Assembly: GCA_029067205.1 (NCBI GenBank)
Contig: JAIEEY010000457.1
Span: 1 to 35,694, forward strand
Direction of reading: 5' to 3'
Length of the DNA: 35,694 bases
From: Lachnospiraceae bacterium
GTDB lineage: Bacteria > Bacillota > Clostridia > Lachnospirales > Lachnospiraceae
Shown: positions 8,187-17,097 of the stretch, piece after piece
Layout: each line of letters opens with the position of its first letter
Numbering within the stretch: the stretch's first letter is position 1
Translations under genes and position numbers: made by a program
Notes under the pieces: model-generated
Told to the model about the DNA's origin: nothing
Database searches by the model: none
The model's input: only the letters and a program-made list of their open reading frames with translations

Positions 8187-9998
8187 CTAAACAACTGTAT
8201 CTTGTTTCATTATCATAGCATATAGTACAGGCACTATGCACATTGTAGGCATCACATACCGAATACATGTATTGACTGGTGAGATCAGACAGACTAGAAT
8301 ATTCACAATCGCCGGAAGTGCAATGATCAGCTCCCGATATCTTTTTCTGATCAAAAAATAACCGGCAGCAAAGATAATACACCATGTATAGAAACCACAG
8401 CGGTACAATAGTCCGATTCCCGGCAGATACTCAAATTTGCCAACCTGCTCCAGCAGAAATCGAAACGGCGCAAAAGCCTCTATCTGATGTGCTGAGTGCA
8501 TTGACTGCGTGAACATATTCCTGTCCATCTCATAAAATCCATTTCCCTCCTTATATGGTTTCACTTCTGGATAATAATATCCATAAGAACATTCAAAAAA
8601 AGTATTGATATAGGAGAGCGGGTGCCGTTTCAACTGGGCAAACCATATTTTAAAGTATTCGTTTCTTATCTCCGCAAACTCAGCATTCGTCCCATCCGCC
8701 GAAGCTGCCTCACATATTTTCAAACAATTTTTCACCCAGTCTGCCAGCTGTGGATTGTAGACCTCTACAAGTTCATCATAGTCAAACATGCGATTCAGGA
8801 ATTCGCGTTCTTCCTCTGTCACATCCTCTGGAAAATCCTGACCATATTTTGCAGTCTGCTGAAATAGAATGCAATACGTATCCTCTTTCTCCTTAAGACT
8901 CACCACACCAAGCGCCGGATAGAGCACGTTATTCAACAGATAGATCACTGTAAACATTGCAATTGCCGAACCGAGATACACTCCCTTTTTCTTTCTTTGT
9001 ATAACGATGAATATAACCGGAACAGTAAACAAAAGAACAAAGATTCCATTATTCCTCGTCTGTGTCATCAATACTCCACATAGAAGCATCAGAAAAAGAT
9101 GCCTTTTCTTCGCAAAAAACGCCTCCTGTCTGAGCATGCACCACGCCATTTCCACAGTATATAAAAGAGTAAGCTGCCAATAAATGGAATCCTTTATCAC
9201 CGTAACATCAAAAATGCACCACACCGTAAACAGCCCATAATAGACCAGACTTGCCCACCGGACCCAATATGGCGTTTTCATCTCCTTAAACAATAAGCAT
9301 ACCTTAGCCACTGCAAACGCCGAGAGACAGGTCTGCCCTAATGGAATAAAAAACATTCCCAAATTCGGTATTCCCCATTTCTGCGCGTAAAAGGCAATCG
9401 CCCCATACACAAAGCTGAGCATCGGCGGATGATGATCGGAAAAAATCTCACTTCCATAAAACTGACAAATCTGCGCCCCGCCGTCCCATGACATCGAGCA
9501 GGGATAAAATGCGATCAGATATGGCAGTCTGCACAGAAATACTACAAGCATTGCGCCAAGTATCACATGCTCCTCAAACAGCCACTTTGTTATTTGGGAT
9601 CCCTTGTCATCTCCATTCCTGTCTGCCGCACAGGTTATCTTATCACTGAGAAATACCACTGCTATATAAAATAATGGCATATATCCTGCAAACAAAAGCA
9701 CTGCGAACAAAACATACTTCAAATCCGGATTCGCGCTCTGCGCTTTTCCTATGATCATCGACAACGTAAACAAGAACGCTATGGATGCATACCCAATCTG
9801 TTCTCTCCGTTTCCCGAAAGACAGCAAATCACCCTTTATCCAGACACGCCTGTATACATAGATGATCAGCACCAGGGTCATAAGCTGCGCAATTCCGTCC
9901 CCGTTGAGCGCCATCGACAAATTTCCTGTGGATTCCACATCTGCAAATAATGCAATTGTTGATGCAATCGCCAAAAATAATACTATTAGTTCTTTCAT
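8187..9998 (-). CDS. DUF6020-type polytopic membrane protein, probable GT-C glycosyltransferase
   Basis: The protein has 603 residues and about 12 hydrophobic segments, beginning with MKELIVLFLAIASTIALFA. The stretch FYPCSMSWDGGAQICQFYG, followed shortly by FSDHHPPMLSFVYG, is the signature I associate with DUF6020 proteins. An acidic residue and His-His-Pro in the first extracytoplasmic loop are typical of GT-C enzymes that use lipid-linked sugars. The ATG at 9998 has GGGGAA upstream and lies 19 bp after the previous stop. It is the last gene of the operon and is followed by a strong terminator. I infer that it transfers a sugar onto the surface glycan; donor and acceptor are unknown. Confidence 0.75.
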   Translation of the reverse strand: MKELIVLFLAIASTIALFADVESTGNLSMALNGDGIAQLMTLVLIIYVYRRVWIKGDLLSFGKRREQIGYASIAFLFTLSMIIGKAQSANPDLKYVLFAVLLFAGYMPLFYIAVVFLSDKITCAADRNGDDKGSQITKWLFEEHVILGAMLVVFLCRLPYLIAFYPCSMSWDGGAQICQFYGSEIFSDHHPPMLSFVYGAIAFYAQKWGIPNLGMFFIPLGQTCLSAFAVAKVCLLFKEMKTPYWVRWASLVYYGLFTVWCIFDVTVIKDSIYWQLTLLYTVEMAWCMLRQEAFFAKKRHLFLMLLCGVLMTQTRNNGIFVLLFTVPVIFIVIQRKKKGVYLGSAIAMFTVIYLLNNVLYPALGVVSLKEKEDTYCILFQQTAKYGQDFPEDVTEEEREFLNRMFDYDELVEVYNPQLADWVKNCLKICEAASADGTNAEFAEIRNEYFKIWFAQLKRHPLSYINTFFECSYGYYYPEVKPYKEGNGFYEMDRNMFTQSMHSAHQIEAFAPFRFLLEQVGKFEYLPGIGLLYRCGFYTWCIIFAAGYFLIRKRYRELIIALPAIVNILVCLISPVNTCIRYVMPTMCIVPVLYAMIMKQDTVV

Positions 9999-10017
9999 CT
10001 TTTTCCCCGCTCAAAAT

Positions 10018-11598
10018 TTATTCACACATCTTTACCACCCAGATCTCATTAATCTTCTGTACACAGCCCGCTTTGGGATACACAGCCATGTTCTTATATT
10101 CCTCAGTCTCCATAATATCCTGCTTGTCAGAAAAACTTAAGTCAGCCATATCATAACCGACAAACATCTTAATAATATTATCCCTCACACCTGTCGTAAT
10201 CAAACCATTCTCAAGCGCTACTCCATCAAGCTCCCTGAGATCCTCAGAGTCCAGAATATCGACCTCAACAGTGCTCGGATTGTCCTTATAATAAAATTCT
10301 CCCAGAATCTCAATACGATCGCCGCTCTCATATCCTTCTGTATTCTCAACCATAGCAATCACCCTGTTAAAGTACTGCTGTACCCGTTCTGCTGCCAAAT
10401 GTGTTCTCAGATATGCACGGTTTGCCAGAAGATAATCCGTGTAACTGCTCACAAATATGGTACATACAGTCACAATTACCGCCATATACCGCAATCCATT
10501 TCTCCACTTAACAGACACAGGCTTGTCCTGCCAGTCCTCCATACAGTACTCAAGGAGCGCAAGTACTGTCACATAGATCAATGCATATGCATACAGCATC
10601 AGCATGGAATACGCAACCTCCGGCGCCATGAAGTATATAAATGCCGCAGCCAGCGGAACAAAACCACACAATAATACCAGCATCAGAAAAGTTAAGATAT
10701 CCTGATACATTTTCCGCGTAATCACGAGATAAGTGAAAAGAACAGCTGCCAAAATACATGTAATGATATTGGCCGCCTGTGCCGTACTGCTCACAAAAGC
10801 AAACGGTTTCCAGAGAAAATATTCAAGAAACCGTTTATAACATCTGCCAATCAGCGTTGGCATTTCACGGATCGCAATCTGCCCCATATTTCCTACACCG
10901 CCATATGTCTCATTGTCCAGATTGGGATAGATCACATGTGACAGCTTCATGTAGACGAGCACTCCAATACCCAGCACCAGAATGCATACGATTCCCTTCT
11001 TAAGTATTTCAGGGAACTTTTTACCATGAAAAATATCAGATATCATTCCAAGCAGCATCAGCGTTATCGCAAAGCTGATATAGCTCTGATATATTCCAAG
11101 CACACAGATCAGAAATACGGTACAGGGAAGCCAGCCAAATCGGTATTTTCGCAAAAGATATACGGCAAGAACTACCATGAGGATTCCTATACCAGACGTA
11201 TGTGCCATAAACATGAAAGTCATCGTGCTTACCACACTTGGAAACGTCTCGAGAACAGCCGCTGTCAGAACTGCACCTGTGGCACTTCTGATCTGTAGTA
11301 TTTCCAGGATCAAGCAGGCCGATATCGCAATGCACACAATCAACAGGAAGCCATGCACCGCCGGAATACTGCCTCTTCCTCCGAGAGGATGAATATACTT
11401 TAGAAACCATCGGCCAAGATAGTCGCCGCTGCCAAAATTGTTCATATTATTACCATCATCCCAGTTTGGCAATTTATGAGAAAGCATATAAAAATGTGTA
11501 AGCCACCCCACAAGCATACCCGATTGTAAGCAGATTCTTGTATGTCTTGGTATTTTTCTGCCTAATAGTGCCAGCACATCATTTCTCATCTCAATCAT
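10018..11598 (-). CDS. GtrII-like (glucosyltransferase II domain) polytopic membrane protein
   Basis: The protein has 526 residues and about 11 membrane segments. The N-terminal block, LSHKLPNWDDGNNMNNFGSG then YLGRWFLKYIHPLGGRGSIP, resembles the Glucos_trans_II family, in which membrane enzymes modify O-antigen-like glycans using lipid-linked glucose. The C-terminal 120 residues are soluble and face one side. The ATG at 11598 is one base after the TGA of the preceding gene, with AAAGG ten bases upstream, implying translational coupling. A GTG at 11616 is a less likely start. It may decorate a heptose-containing chain, but the sugar is unknown. Confidence 0.72.
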   Translation of the reverse strand: MIEMRNDVLALLGRKIPRHTRICLQSGMLVGWLTHFYMLSHKLPNWDDGNNMNNFGSGDYLGRWFLKYIHPLGGRGSIPAVHGFLLIVCIAISACLILEILQIRSATGAVLTAAVLETFPSVVSTMTFMFMAHTSGIGILMVVLAVYLLRKYRFGWLPCTVFLICVLGIYQSYISFAITLMLLGMISDIFHGKKFPEILKKGIVCILVLGIGVLVYMKLSHVIYPNLDNETYGGVGNMGQIAIREMPTLIGRCYKRFLEYFLWKPFAFVSSTAQAANIITCILAAVLFTYLVITRKMYQDILTFLMLVLLCGFVPLAAAFIYFMAPEVAYSMLMLYAYALIYVTVLALLEYCMEDWQDKPVSVKWRNGLRYMAVIVTVCTIFVSSYTDYLLANRAYLRTHLAAERVQQYFNRVIAMVENTEGYESGDRIEILGEFYYKDNPSTVEVDILDSEDLRELDGVALENGLITTGVRDNIIKMFVGYDMADLSFSDKQDIMETEEYKNMAVYPKAGCVQKINEIWVVKMCE

Positions 11599-11599
11599 C

Positions 11600-13273
11600 T
11601 CACTTATACCTTTCACACTCTAGTTCCAATGTCGTCCCTATAACATACCCATCAGCCTCATAAAAATTGAATTCACAATTCAGATATTCTGCCAGCTCTT
11701 CCTGTTTGAAGACAAAAACATAAGTGTCGTCAGGATGCTGCAAACTATACTGTGTATCCTCAATCACGCTCAATCCCCTTGCAAAATAGAAAATATTCAT
11801 TGTGAGCATGTTGTCATAGGCCCACTTTGCCATCTCCAGTATCTGCCTATTTTCGTAGCTGTTTGACACCCATACAAAATGTTCCAGTTCTTCCCTCTGC
11901 GCAAGCTCATTCCACACGTCATCCTGAAGAACAGACAGATAGGTCTTTTCAGAAGCAAAACGCTCTCTTTGCTCCGTCAACTTTCCACTGATATCAAAAA
12001 CCTGCAGAAAACAGCACACAGCCAGCACCCCAGCCGAAACCATAGCAGACATATTCCTGTTTTTGATGGACTCACCCCACAATTTTTCGTTGCAGACAAT
12101 CACAACAATATAAATGAGATAACACACAGGCCATATGATTCTCCCAGAGGAACGGAATATACTCCAGTAATGCGTCAGCGTACTGCTGTCTGTAAGTATA
12201 AAAAGCAGCTTATCATTCCATGTCACGACTGGTGATGCCGCAAACAAGATCAAACCGATTGAAATCAATATACCTATCACAATCCCTATATAATGTTCTC
12301 TGATCCGTCTCCCATGATTCCGAACAAGCTCCAGCATAATCAACACAGCCGCAAACGCCATGAGCACAAAAATTCCAATCCCAAGATAGGCAAACCCCTC
12401 ATATTGGGACTCATGATACATCGGAAGCGCATCCAGGAAACGCGAGTACCCCTTTTCATTAAAAAAACCATTCAGGTTAAAGCTGCACTCCCCAAGACCG
12501 TCACTCTCCGCCGAAGCCCGTGTCGAAAAACCTCCCAGCATATAGGCGCTTACCAAAAGAACTCCTGAAAAAGATACACCTGGCAGCAGCTGTCTCCATT
12601 GGATTTTTCTCTCTCTCAGAAAACTACATAAAATATATCCACACAAAAACGCACCGCACATTGGAAAAAAATACAAATGAATCGCTACGGTCAGTGCTCC
12701 CACAATCCCCCAGCGAAATGTCATTTTCCCCACATTCTGATAATCCTTTTTGTGTCTGACAAACAGATAGACCGACAAAAGGATAAGCCAGTGTCCGCCC
12801 AGCGCAGTATGGCGAAACATCCTCTCGATGACAATTGGCGATATGATAAAATAAATACTGCCAATCAGTGTCTGCAGCCTTCCAACCGAAAATTCCCGCA
12901 GTATTTTAGCGGCAAAAAAACCCTGCAGGGCAAAGCTGGCAACTCCCCACCACCCGAAATACTGAAACGTTTCCGGCAAGAAGGGCGACAAAGCCTTAAA
13001 AAAAACTGCCAACAGCGGTATTGAGTCTGTGAATATCACCGAAGTATATGACGGATATGCTAAATTATTCGTAAGCCCGATCGGAAATGTCCAGTTACCG
13101 CGCCGGAAAAAACACCAGCCCAAATAGTGCTGTGTCAGATCCCCCTGCCCCAGAAGCCAATCATCATAGACAGGGTTTAAAACATTTACGCCATAGATCA
13201 TGACAAATGCCGCCGCACCAACAAAGGCAGCCATTCCATATAATACTCTGTCACTCGTCTGTTGGTCACTCAT
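11600..13273 (-). CDS. DUF6311-type polytopic membrane protein, probable surface-glycan glycosyltransferase
   Basis: The protein has 557 residues and a dozen hydrophobic segments. The N-terminal loop GQGDLTQHYLGWCFFRRGNW, followed by TFPIGLTNNLAYPS, matches what I know as DUF6311. An aspartate-rich first loop is again GT-C-like. The C-terminal 120 residues are soluble (KTYLSVLQDDVWNELAQREE onward). I use the ATG at 13273, with GAGGTGG six bases upstream. It overlaps the gmhB stop by 8 bp (ATGAGTGA), and a longer reading would run through most of the end of gmhB. It is one of three consecutive large membrane proteins in the operon; its exact reaction is unknown. Confidence 0.75.
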   Translation of the reverse strand: MSDQQTSDRVLYGMAAFVGAAAFVMIYGVNVLNPVYDDWLLGQGDLTQHYLGWCFFRRGNWTFPIGLTNNLAYPSYTSVIFTDSIPLLAVFFKALSPFLPETFQYFGWWGVASFALQGFFAAKILREFSVGRLQTLIGSIYFIISPIVIERMFRHTALGGHWLILLSVYLFVRHKKDYQNVGKMTFRWGIVGALTVAIHLYFFPMCGAFLCGYILCSFLRERKIQWRQLLPGVSFSGVLLVSAYMLGGFSTRASAESDGLGECSFNLNGFFNEKGYSRFLDALPMYHESQYEGFAYLGIGIFVLMAFAAVLIMLELVRNHGRRIREHYIGIVIGILISIGLILFAASPVVTWNDKLLFILTDSSTLTHYWSIFRSSGRIIWPVCYLIYIVVIVCNEKLWGESIKNRNMSAMVSAGVLAVCCFLQVFDISGKLTEQRERFASEKTYLSVLQDDVWNELAQREELEHFVWVSNSYENRQILEMAKWAYDNMLTMNIFYFARGLSVIEDTQYSLQHPDDTYVFVFKQEELAEYLNCEFNFYEADGYVIGTTLELECERYK

Positions 13274-13814
13274 ACCGTTCCACCTCTTCCAAACGTATAT
13301 GCCGCGCAAAATCCCACAGATTTCTGTACAAACCGTCCCTATATTTTTTCCGTAATGCACCTGGTACCGTATGTCCGCTCAAAAGCAGCCCATACCTGCA
13401 CCCTGCGTTGACCGCTGTCATGACATCCGTCTCCTTATCCCCAACCATATAGGAGCGCCGCAGATCAATATCCCACTCCTCCACAGCGCGGTCAATCAAA
13501 CCTGTCCGCGGCTTTCTGCATGTACATCTGTCCTGATCCACATGAGGGCAGTAATAAAACGCGTCAATTACAGCATTGTGTTTTTGCAGAATGTGATTCA
13601 TATACGCATGCAGCTGCTCCACGTCCCGTACGCCAAAGTACCCTCTGCCGATACCGGACTGATTGGATATCACAATCAGCTTGTATCCCTGCTCTTTCAG
13701 CAGGGCGAGCGCCTCGACTGTCCCGTCAATAAACACCAGTTTATCCGGTTCATGCAGGTAGTCCACATCCACATTGATCGTCCCGTCCCTGTCCATAAAA
13801 ATTGCTTTCTCCAT
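13266..13814 (-). CDS. gmhB: D-glycero-D-manno-heptose 1,7-bisphosphate 7-phosphatase (HAD IIIA)
   Basis: It removes the 7-phosphate from heptose-1,7-bisphosphate, the step between kinase and adenylyltransferase in ADP-heptose synthesis. At 182 residues it has the usual length. MEKAIFMDRDGTINVDVDYL carries the catalytic DxD pair (Asp8, Asp10). IVISNQSGIGRGYF is motif II. YYCPHVDQDRCTCRKP (near 88-103) has the Cys-His-Cys-Cys zinc site that marks GmhB within the HAD family, and MVGDKETDV is motif IV. The start has GAGAGG just upstream and lies 10 bp after the heptosyltransferase stop. The anomer preference (alpha or beta) is not certain, but the neighbouring HldA/HldC-type genes point to the beta, ADP-heptose branch. 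Confidence 0.93.
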   Translation of the reverse strand: MEKAIFMDRDGTINVDVDYLHEPDKLVFIDGTVEALALLKEQGYKLIVISNQSGIGRGYFGVRDVEQLHAYMNHILQKHNAVIDAFYYCPHVDQDRCTCRKPRTGLIDRAVEEWDIDLRRSYMVGDKETDVMTAVNAGCRYGLLLSGHTVPGALRKKYRDGLYRNLWDFARHIRLEEVERYE

Positions 13815-13824
13815 ATCCTCTCAC

Positions 13825-15018
13825 TCATATCTCTCTCAATACCTGCTCCACGCTTACCCCGTCGATGCATTGATATCTTCCGGTTCTGAACAGATGCTCC
13901 TTACAGTCAGCCTTGATCGTCCCGTATACACATCCTGCACAGTGCATCTTAGCACTGCACACAATGATCGGCTTATGGTCTCTACAATCGCGCTCACAGC
14001 GGTATGGCAGAAACCTCCCATACGCAAATTCGCCAAAAATGCAGATTCCCTTTGTATTTACTGCCGCCGCAAAGTGAATCCCACTCGTATCATTTCCGAC
14101 AAACAGGCTGGCATTCCGGATGACTTCAGCAAGCTCAGGCAGTGTCGTTTTCCCAAACAGATCATGAACCCTGCCCTTGTCCCGGGACTGTTCCATGGCA
14201 TCCACAAACTGGCTGTACAGATACGCCTCATTTGCCCCTCCGCACAAGCAGACATCTATTCCTTTTTCTGATACAATGTACTCGCCAACCTTTGCAAACC
14301 GTTCGATCGGCCACATTTTCTTACCTGAGCTCCCCCCAGGGAAAATAACAGCATACGGTTTGGGAGGTATCACTCCCTGTTGCACCTGCATCTGCGGAAG
14401 CGATGGATACCCTGCTTGGAAGTCTTGTCCCAGTCCCCTGATAAACACTGCATTTCTTTCAAGCTCCATCAGGTTTTCCCCTCCTGACGGAATCAGCCTG
14501 TCATAGACCTTATCCAATTTTTTGCGGATACTTTCCAGCGCCATGCAGCGGCTCAGGTTTAACCTGGATTCATCCGCCTCAAAAGCAATTTTTTCCTCTG
14601 CCGGAATGTTCATGGCAAGCAGATCCATATCAATGGTACGGGAATATGCAGTCTGCAGCAGTGTACGGAAATTCTTATCCCGGAAACTGTCCCATATTTC
14701 TTTCTTATATTTGTTATCCGATTCCAATCTTCTGCTCTGAACTGGTACCACCTCATCGAAAAAGCCTGTCCTTCCAGCAATCTCAGCACATGCAGTATTG
14801 CATACCAAAGTGATCCTCTGTCCCGGATAAAGTTTTCTGTACTGTGGTGCACTGTCCAGCCATATCAGGAAATCCCCGATTGCATCTATTTTTATCAATA
14901 CTATACCATAAGGATCACACGTAGAGGGTCTGCGATTTTTCAGACCTGCGATCCGAAACTGCGACATCCATATATTCATCCACCGGCCAGTCTTTTCCCA
15001 TGTATCATGCCATGCCAT
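13825..15018 (-). CDS. Glycosyltransferase family 9, putative heptosyltransferase
   Basis: The protein has 397 residues and the two-Rossmann-fold GT-B layout of GT9, the family of ADP-heptose:LPS heptosyltransferases. Motifs include IVLIKIDAIGDFLIWLDSAP at the N-terminus, VIFPGGSSGKKMWPIERFAK (the PGxS..K.WP donor-site block) and LFVGNDTSGIHFAAAV. After about residue 345 there is a cysteine-rich tail (PYRCERDC, IIVCSAKMHCAGCVYG, KADCKEH) that could bind metal and is found in some GT9 proteins. I chose the ATG at 15018 because it lies one base after the gmhA stop and has AGGAG/AGGGG upstream. Lying between the ADP-heptose genes, it almost certainly uses ADP-heptose; the acceptor in a Gram-positive cell is unknown. 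Confidence 0.88.
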   Translation of the reverse strand: MAWHDTWEKTGRWMNIWMSQFRIAGLKNRRPSTCDPYGIVLIKIDAIGDFLIWLDSAPQYRKLYPGQRITLVCNTACAEIAGRTGFFDEVVPVQSRRLESDNKYKKEIWDSFRDKNFRTLLQTAYSRTIDMDLLAMNIPAEEKIAFEADESRLNLSRCMALESIRKKLDKVYDRLIPSGGENLMELERNAVFIRGLGQDFQAGYPSLPQMQVQQGVIPPKPYAVIFPGGSSGKKMWPIERFAKVGEYIVSEKGIDVCLCGGANEAYLYSQFVDAMEQSRDKGRVHDLFGKTTLPELAEVIRNASLFVGNDTSGIHFAAAVNTKGICIFGEFAYGRFLPYRCERDCRDHKPIIVCSAKMHCAGCVYGTIKADCKEHLFRTGRYQCIDGVSVEQVLREI

Positions 15019-15019
15019 A

Positions 15020-15622
15020 TTACCCCTGCTCCTCTGCCCAAAATCCCTGCTTGCACAAACCATTCTCAATCAGTCCACAAATTACATGGATCAATAAAAT
15101 ATGCATTTCCTGAATCCTTGGGGTATTGTCTGAAGGAACATTCAACAGGTAATCTGCGCAAGACTGTACCTCTCCTCCAGCCTGACCTGTCAGTCCCACA
15201 GTACTGATACGTCTCTTCCCTGCCTCCTGTATTGCCTTCACAACATTTTGGGAATTTCCGCTGGTCGATATGCCAAACAGCACATCCCCTTCCTTCCCCA
15301 GCGCTGCAACCTGTTTGGAAAAAACATCTCCATAGTCGTAATCATTTGAAATTGCAGTCATCACAGCCGTATTCGCATTCAGCACAATGGTGGGAATCCC
15401 CCTGCGTTCCATCTGATACCTGCCCACAAGTTCACCTGCCATGTGCAGTGCATCGGACGCACTGCCGCCATTCCCACAGATCAGAAGCTTATTCCCCCTC
15501 CGATATACATCGACACACAGCTGCGCCACCTTTTCAACAGTCCCAAGCAGCAAATCATCTCGCAAAAGCTTTTCTTTTGCTGCAATACTATCCTCTATAT
15601 TTGCCCTGATATATTCCAACAT
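15020..15622 (-). CDS. gmhA: Sedoheptulose 7-phosphate isomerase (SIS domain)
   Basis: It converts D-sedoheptulose-7-phosphate to D-glycero-D-manno-heptose-7-phosphate, the first committed step of ADP-heptose synthesis. The length of 200 residues is typical. The SIS-domain signatures are LICGNGGSASDALHMAGELV (near 48-67), FGISTSGNSQNVVKA (near 116-130) and SDNTPRIQEMHILLIHVICG (near 170-190), which carries the Gln-Glu-x-His catalytic block. The start at 15622 lies 10 bp after the adenylyltransferase stop. Confidence 0.95.
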   Translation of the reverse strand: MLEYIRANIEDSIAAKEKLLRDDLLLGTVEKVAQLCVDVYRRGNKLLICGNGGSASDALHMAGELVGRYQMERRGIPTIVLNANTAVMTAISNDYDYGDVFSKQVAALGKEGDVLFGISTSGNSQNVVKAIQEAGKRRISTVGLTGQAGGEVQSCADYLLNVPSDNTPRIQEMHILLIHVICGLIENGLCKQGFWAEEQG

Positions 15623-15632
15623 ACTCTTTCTC

Positions 15633-16121
15633 CTACATCGTTTTTCTAATTTTCTCTACAATATTTGTTGTAGAACACCCGTCAACGACATTGACATACT
15701 CTACCCTGCCTCCATAGACCGCCACACTGTCCATTTCCGGAATCTGTTTTCCCGCATAGTCTCCGCCTTTGATGATAATATCCGGCTGCACGCTGTCAAT
15801 GATACCGCAAGGTGTCCTGTCCGAAAAAATACATACATAATCAACACTCTCCAGTCCAGCAATCACAACTGCCCGTTCCTGTTCCGGCACAATTGGTCTG
15901 GTACTGCCCTTTAATGCCCTGACGGAACTGTCCGAATTAAGCAGTACGACCAGAATATCTCCCTTTGCCTTTGCCTCCTCCAGATAAGTCACATGGCCTG
16001 CGTGAAGGATATCAAAACACCCACTTGTGGATACAACGGTTTTTCCCTCCTTCTTTGCATGTCTGATCTCTCTTTCCAGTTCCTCCAGCGATATGATCTT
16101 ATTTTTCGTCCTGCTTTTCAT
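15633..16121 (-). CDS. hldC: D-beta-D-heptose 1-phosphate adenylyltransferase (separate RfaE domain II)
   Basis: This nucleotidyltransferase joins AMP to heptose-1-phosphate to give ADP-heptose. The protein is 162 residues. It has VSTSGCFDILHAGHVTYLEE with the HxGH active site, VVLLNSDSSVRALKGSTRPI, and DIIIKGGDYAG. In enterobacteria this domain is fused to the kinase in HldE; here it is a separate gene, as in HldA/HldC systems. The ATG at 16121 has GGAG seven bases upstream and overlaps the kinase gene's end by 23 bp, suggesting the two are translated together. Confidence 0.93.
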   Translation of the reverse strand: MKSRTKNKIISLEELEREIRHAKKEGKTVVSTSGCFDILHAGHVTYLEEAKAKGDILVVLLNSDSSVRALKGSTRPIVPEQERAVVIAGLESVDYVCIFSDRTPCGIIDSVQPDIIIKGGDYAGKQIPEMDSVAVYGGRVEYVNVVDGCSTTNIVEKIRKTM

Positions 16122-17097
16122 ACAATTTCTCCAAAAGTTCATCCTGCGTAACAACAGAAGTTCCCCGTTTCCCTATGACCACGCCTGCCGCAATGTTTGC
16201 AAGAACCACCGCATCGTCAAGAGAAAGCCCGCTTGCAAGTCCCAGGGTGATCGTGCTGATCACGGTATCGCCCGCACCTGTCACATCAAACACCTGCACG
16301 GCCTTTGATGCGTAGTCTCTCCGGTCACTTCCACGCTCAAAGATCGAGATACCCTCAGCGCCCCTTGTCACAATAATGCTCTTTGCCTTAGAACGTTCCA
16401 GATAAACCTTGCCAGCCCTGTCCAGTGACTCCAGGTCATGGATCTCTATATTGACCGCATTCTCCAGCTCCTGATTATTCGGCTTCACAAAATCCGCATT
16501 CTCAAAAGCATCGATATGTCGGCTCTTGGAATCAATCGTCACAATGACATGGTTTTCATTGCAGATCCGAATCATTTCCCGCACAAAATCCGGATTCGCA
16601 AATACACCTTTGCAGTAATCTGAGAGCACTACCGCATCCCACTCCGAAATATGTTGTATCATGTAATCAAGTATTTTTGTCTGGGTAATTTCCTGTATCG
16701 GACTGTTGTCCTCCCGATCCATGCGAAGAAGCTGCTGCACCTTGGTCGCAAAACGCGTCTTTACCGTTGTCATGCGGTTCTCCTCCGCCACAATGCCTTC
16801 TGTACCAATGGACGCAGTTTTCAGAAATTCCCGCAGCCACATACCACTGTCATCCACTCCCACAACGCCTGCTATGGAAAGTTTACCTCTCACAGAACGC
16901 ATATTCAGTGCTACATTGGAGGCGCCGCCTGCACTTCGCTCGGTTCCTTTGTAATTCAGAACTGGTACAGGAGCCTCCGGTGATATTCTTCCTACCCTCC
17001 CCAAAATGTATTCGTCTACCATTAAGTCCCCAATCACTAGAATGCGCTTCTTTTCAAATTCCGTCTGAACTGCTTTTGCCAGTCTGTCTTCTATCAT
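16099..17097 (-). CDS. hldA: D-beta-D-heptose 7-phosphate kinase (PfkB family, separate RfaE domain I)
   Basis: It phosphorylates heptose-7-phosphate at C1. The length of 332 residues fits a stand-alone RfaE domain I. It shows ILVIGDLMVDEYILGRVGRI (near 18-37), RISPEAPVPVL, the PfkB signature SAGGASNVALNM (near 55-66), KPNNQELENA, and the catalytic/anion-hole block VFDVTGAGDTVISTITLG (near 270-287). It is the first intact gene of the operon. Its ATG overlaps by 4 bp (ATGA) the stop of a decayed sulfatase-like fragment, so it was probably once the second or later gene of a longer operon. AAAGGA lies about ten bases upstream. Confidence 0.94.
   Translation of the reverse strand: MIEDRLAKAVQTEFEKKRILVIGDLMVDEYILGRVGRISPEAPVPVLNYKGTERSAGGASNVALNMRSVRGKLSIAGVVGVDDSGMWLREFLKTASIGTEGIVAEENRMTTVKTRFATKVQQLLRMDREDNSPIQEITQTKILDYMIQHISEWDAVVLSDYCKGVFANPDFVREMIRICNENHVIVTIDSKSRHIDAFENADFVKPNNQELENAVNIEIHDLESLDRAGKVYLERSKAKSIIVTRGAEGISIFERGSDRRDYASKAVQVFDVTGAGDTVISTITLGLASGLSLDDAVVLANIAAGVVIGKRGTSVVTQDELLEKLYEKQDEK

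Noticed and set aside
13266..17097. Heptose genes as evidence for a Gram-negative LPS locus
   Set aside because: No lipid A, Kdo or core genes are present, and the surrounding genes and signals look like Clostridia; I keep this only as a refutation test.
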